A DNA stretch of 64,000 bases, taken from assembly GCF_015711015.1 (NCBI RefSeq), contig NZ_CP064653.1, forward strand, positions 2,294,001-2,358,000, given 5' to 3'. The notes beneath the pieces are model-generated. The model was not told the DNA's origin and ran no database searches. It saw only the letters and a list, made by a program, of their open reading frames with translations. Origin of the DNA: Methylomonas sp. LL1. Its GTDB lineage: Bacteria; Pseudomonadota; Gammaproteobacteria; Methylococcales; Methylomonadaceae. This document shows positions 62,429 through 64,000 of the stretch, piece by piece (position 1 is the stretch's first letter; every line of letters starts with the position of its first letter). A program made the translations under genes and the position numbers.

Positions 62429-62985
62429 ATCCACTGCATAACGGTCCAACACCCTTCCTTTGACTGCCTGGCTGATCCATCAATGCTTGCCAGGCAGCCT
62501 AGCCTCAAGTCGCTTAGCCCGATTATCCGGCCAAACTTTCCGGGTGCGATTCAAACTGAGGCGGAATTCTTTTGTTTGCAATAAAACCGCGAAGCGGAAA
62601 TATGCCGAAGGCATGGGGGTAATCCCCTGATACCGCCCCGAGCATCGCAGCATTTGACGAGAATAGCCCGCCATGGGAGTGGCAGGGGGATGCCGCTCGT
62701 TTTCGGAGGGGCTGGGAAGCCCCTTGAGAAAACCCTCGTCAAATACGAGAAGCGCAGGAAAGGCGGTATTGGGCGGCCTTTTCTTTGGTTGCTGTCTTTT
62801 GGCCGAGCAAAAGAAAGCAACTCGGCTGTCGGTCCGAGAACCGACTTTAAATCAGCTTCGCGTAGCGTTTCGTTAATTTACGCCTCGGTTTGAATCACAC
62901 CCAACTTTCCAACATTCCATACCCACTAGGGCCAACTGCACAGTTTAGGTATCATTAGCGGTTTACCGTTAACCTAAACTCGTCC
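62429..62985. other. Intergenic region with dispersed repeat and hairpins before glnE
   Basis: About 560 bp without a supportable gene, although short frames are open. It contains a 14-bp stem with one mismatch (62788-62801 with 62808-62821, core CTTTTGGCCGAGCAAAAG) in a sequence of the type found repeatedly in proteobacterial intergenic regions, and a 9-bp inverted repeat (AGTTTAGGT at 62942-62950 with ACCTAAACT at 62972-62980) immediately before the glnE start, which could be a leader hairpin. Confidence 0.5.
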
Positions 62986-64000
62986 ATGACTCTTCAGACT
63001 TTACTGTCCCAGCATACCGTGCATTTACCTGATGCCTTGCACAGCCAGGCGCTTACTTTCAGCGCCGAACTCGAAGACAAACTGACCGAGGAGGATTTGG
63101 CCATCTTCGATAACGATAATTTCCGCACATCGGTATTAAAAGTCTGCGGTTGCAGCCAGTTCATCAGCGATAGCTGGCTGCGCGATCCGCGCTTAATCAC
63201 GGGTCTTGTGCAATCCGGCGATTTGTTTTCCGCAAGCCGCCGTGATGATTACGCCGCCGCATTGCAACATTCTCCGGCCGAGAGCGAGGCCGGTCTGGCC
63301 AAGCATTTGCGCTTGTTCCGGCGCCGAGAAATGGTACGCATCGCCTGGCGCGATCTGGCCGGCTGGTCGGATCTGGACGAAACCCTGGCCGATTTGACCG
63401 CACTAGCCGAAGCCTGCATCCAGACCGCCTTGGATTTTTTCTACCGGCAAGCCTGTCAACGCTGGGGCACGCCGACCCTGTCCGATGGCACGCCGTTCAA
63501 CATCGTGGTGCTGGGCATGGGCAAACTAGGCGCCTGGGAGCTGAATTATTCGTCCGACATCGATCTGATTTTTGCCTATGCCGAAGACGGCGTGTTGAGC
63601 GAAAAAAAGGAAATCAGCTACGGCGAATTTTTCAGCCGTATCTGCCGTTCGCTGGTAAAAATGCTGGACGAAATCACCGTGGACGGCTTTGTGTTTCGCA
63701 CCGACGTGCGCCTCAGGCCCTTCGGCGACAGCGGCCCCTTGATCATGAACTTCGACGGCATGGAAAATTATTACCTGACCCAGGCTCGCGAGTGGGAGCG
63801 CTATGCGATGATCAAAGCCCGGCAAGTGGCGGGTGATTTCAACACCGGCAAACAACTTGCCGCCTTGATAAAACCCTTCGTCTATCGACGCTATCTGGAC
63901 TACGGTGCTTTCGAGGAACTGCGGTCGTTGAAATACCAGATCACTCAGGAACTAAAACGCAAGGACCGAATGGAAAACGTCAAACTCGGCCCCGGCGGCA
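62986..64000 (+). CDS. glnE: Glutamine synthetase adenylyltransferase/adenylyl-removing enzyme, 3' end outside window
   Basis: The first 338 residues are present, read from ATG 62986 to the window edge without a stop. The N-terminal nucleotidyltransferase (adenylyl-removase) domain is recognised by RRREMVRIAWRDLAGW (about residue 107), VVLGMGKLGAWELNYSSDID (about 169; catalytic GS-type motif with the Asp pair) and DVRLRPFGDSGP (about 241). GlnE adds AMP to glutamine synthetase under nitrogen excess and removes it under limitation, directed by PII proteins. The C-terminal adenylyltransferase domain lies outside. Confidence 0.95.
   Translation, partial: MTLQTLLSQHTVHLPDALHSQALTFSAELEDKLTEEDLAIFDNDNFRTSVLKVCGCSQFISDSWLRDPRLITGLVQSGDLFSASRRDDYAAALQHSPAESEAGLAKHLRLFRRREMVRIAWRDLAGWSDLDETLADLTALAEACIQTALDFFYRQACQRWGTPTLSDGTPFNIVVLGMGKLGAWELNYSSDIDLIFAYAEDGVLSEKKEISYGEFFSRICRSLVKMLDEITVDGFVFRTDVRLRPFGDSGPLIMNFDGMENYYLTQAREWERYAMIKARQVAGDFNTGKQLAALIKPFVYRRYLDYGAFEELRSLKYQITQELKRKDRMENVKLGPGG

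Noticed and set aside
1-64000. tRNA or rRNA genes
   Set aside because: No cloverleaf-like sequences with recognisable T-arm (GGTTCGAATCC-type) context or rRNA segments were seen while reading the window; a covariance scan would be decisive.

Overview
The window looks like a chromosomal segment of a gammaproteobacterium. The evidence is the fleQ-fleSR-fliEFGHIJK flagellar order, the ubiG-phosphatase-yciK order, CysG, RppH, GlnE, and surface proteins ending in a VPVPxAVWLFGS-type PEP-CTERM tail. Together these suggest a methanotroph of the Methylomonas/Methylobacter type. No methane-oxidation gene lies in the window, so the genus is inference. The last gene (glnE) and the first gene are cut by the window edges.

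Positions 1-13,000 form an accessory island that is visibly more AT-rich than the rest. It holds a 5'-truncated unknown gene, two alpha/beta-hydrolase lipoproteins, the 3' tail of a group II intron (domain V and the end of its reverse transcriptase), and then a tight four-gene operon at 4328-9981. That operon encodes a soluble serine hydrolase, a CHAT-fold protein that has lost its catalytic His and Cys, a canonical CHAT cysteine peptidase, and a divergent CHAT/caspase-like protein. It is the best candidate here for an undescribed system, possibly protease-controlled defence or cell death. A convergent gene for a two-domain wall hydrolase (M15 peptidase plus lysozyme-like domain), an intact IS3-family element and a nested 21-bp/63-bp minisatellite close the island.

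Positions 13,182-26,940 are mostly housekeeping: Uma2 nuclease; an azoR-yceI-pirin cluster divergent from a LysR regulator; argA-nudix-cpdA; rppH; a HAD phosphatase; tusA; cysG; a small cytochrome c; argG; waaA.

Positions 27,379-31,122 carry three PEP-CTERM surface proteins. Two have near-identical sigma-54 promoters (GG-N10-GC) with a duplicated upstream block at the same distance. One of the two leaders, about 300 nt long, contains a structure resembling a c-di-GMP-I (GEMM) riboswitch. An IS110 element follows.

Positions 32,580-45,793 hold ppsA, a large hybrid sensor kinase translationally coupled to a REC-HD-GYP response regulator, hldD next to the rpsF-rpsR-DUF2232-rplI cluster, an astE-like gene and a carboxylate-amine ligase.

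Positions 45,921-57,066 are the flagellar cluster on the minus strand, with sigma-54 promoters ahead of fleS and fliE. The right end has a CBS-domain CorC/CNNM protein, ubiG-phosphatase-yciK, sufT, a GGDEF cyclase with an intact I-site, and the start of glnE. Cyclic di-GMP is a recurring theme: an HD-GYP, a GGDEF, a FleQ-type regulator and a riboswitch-like leader.
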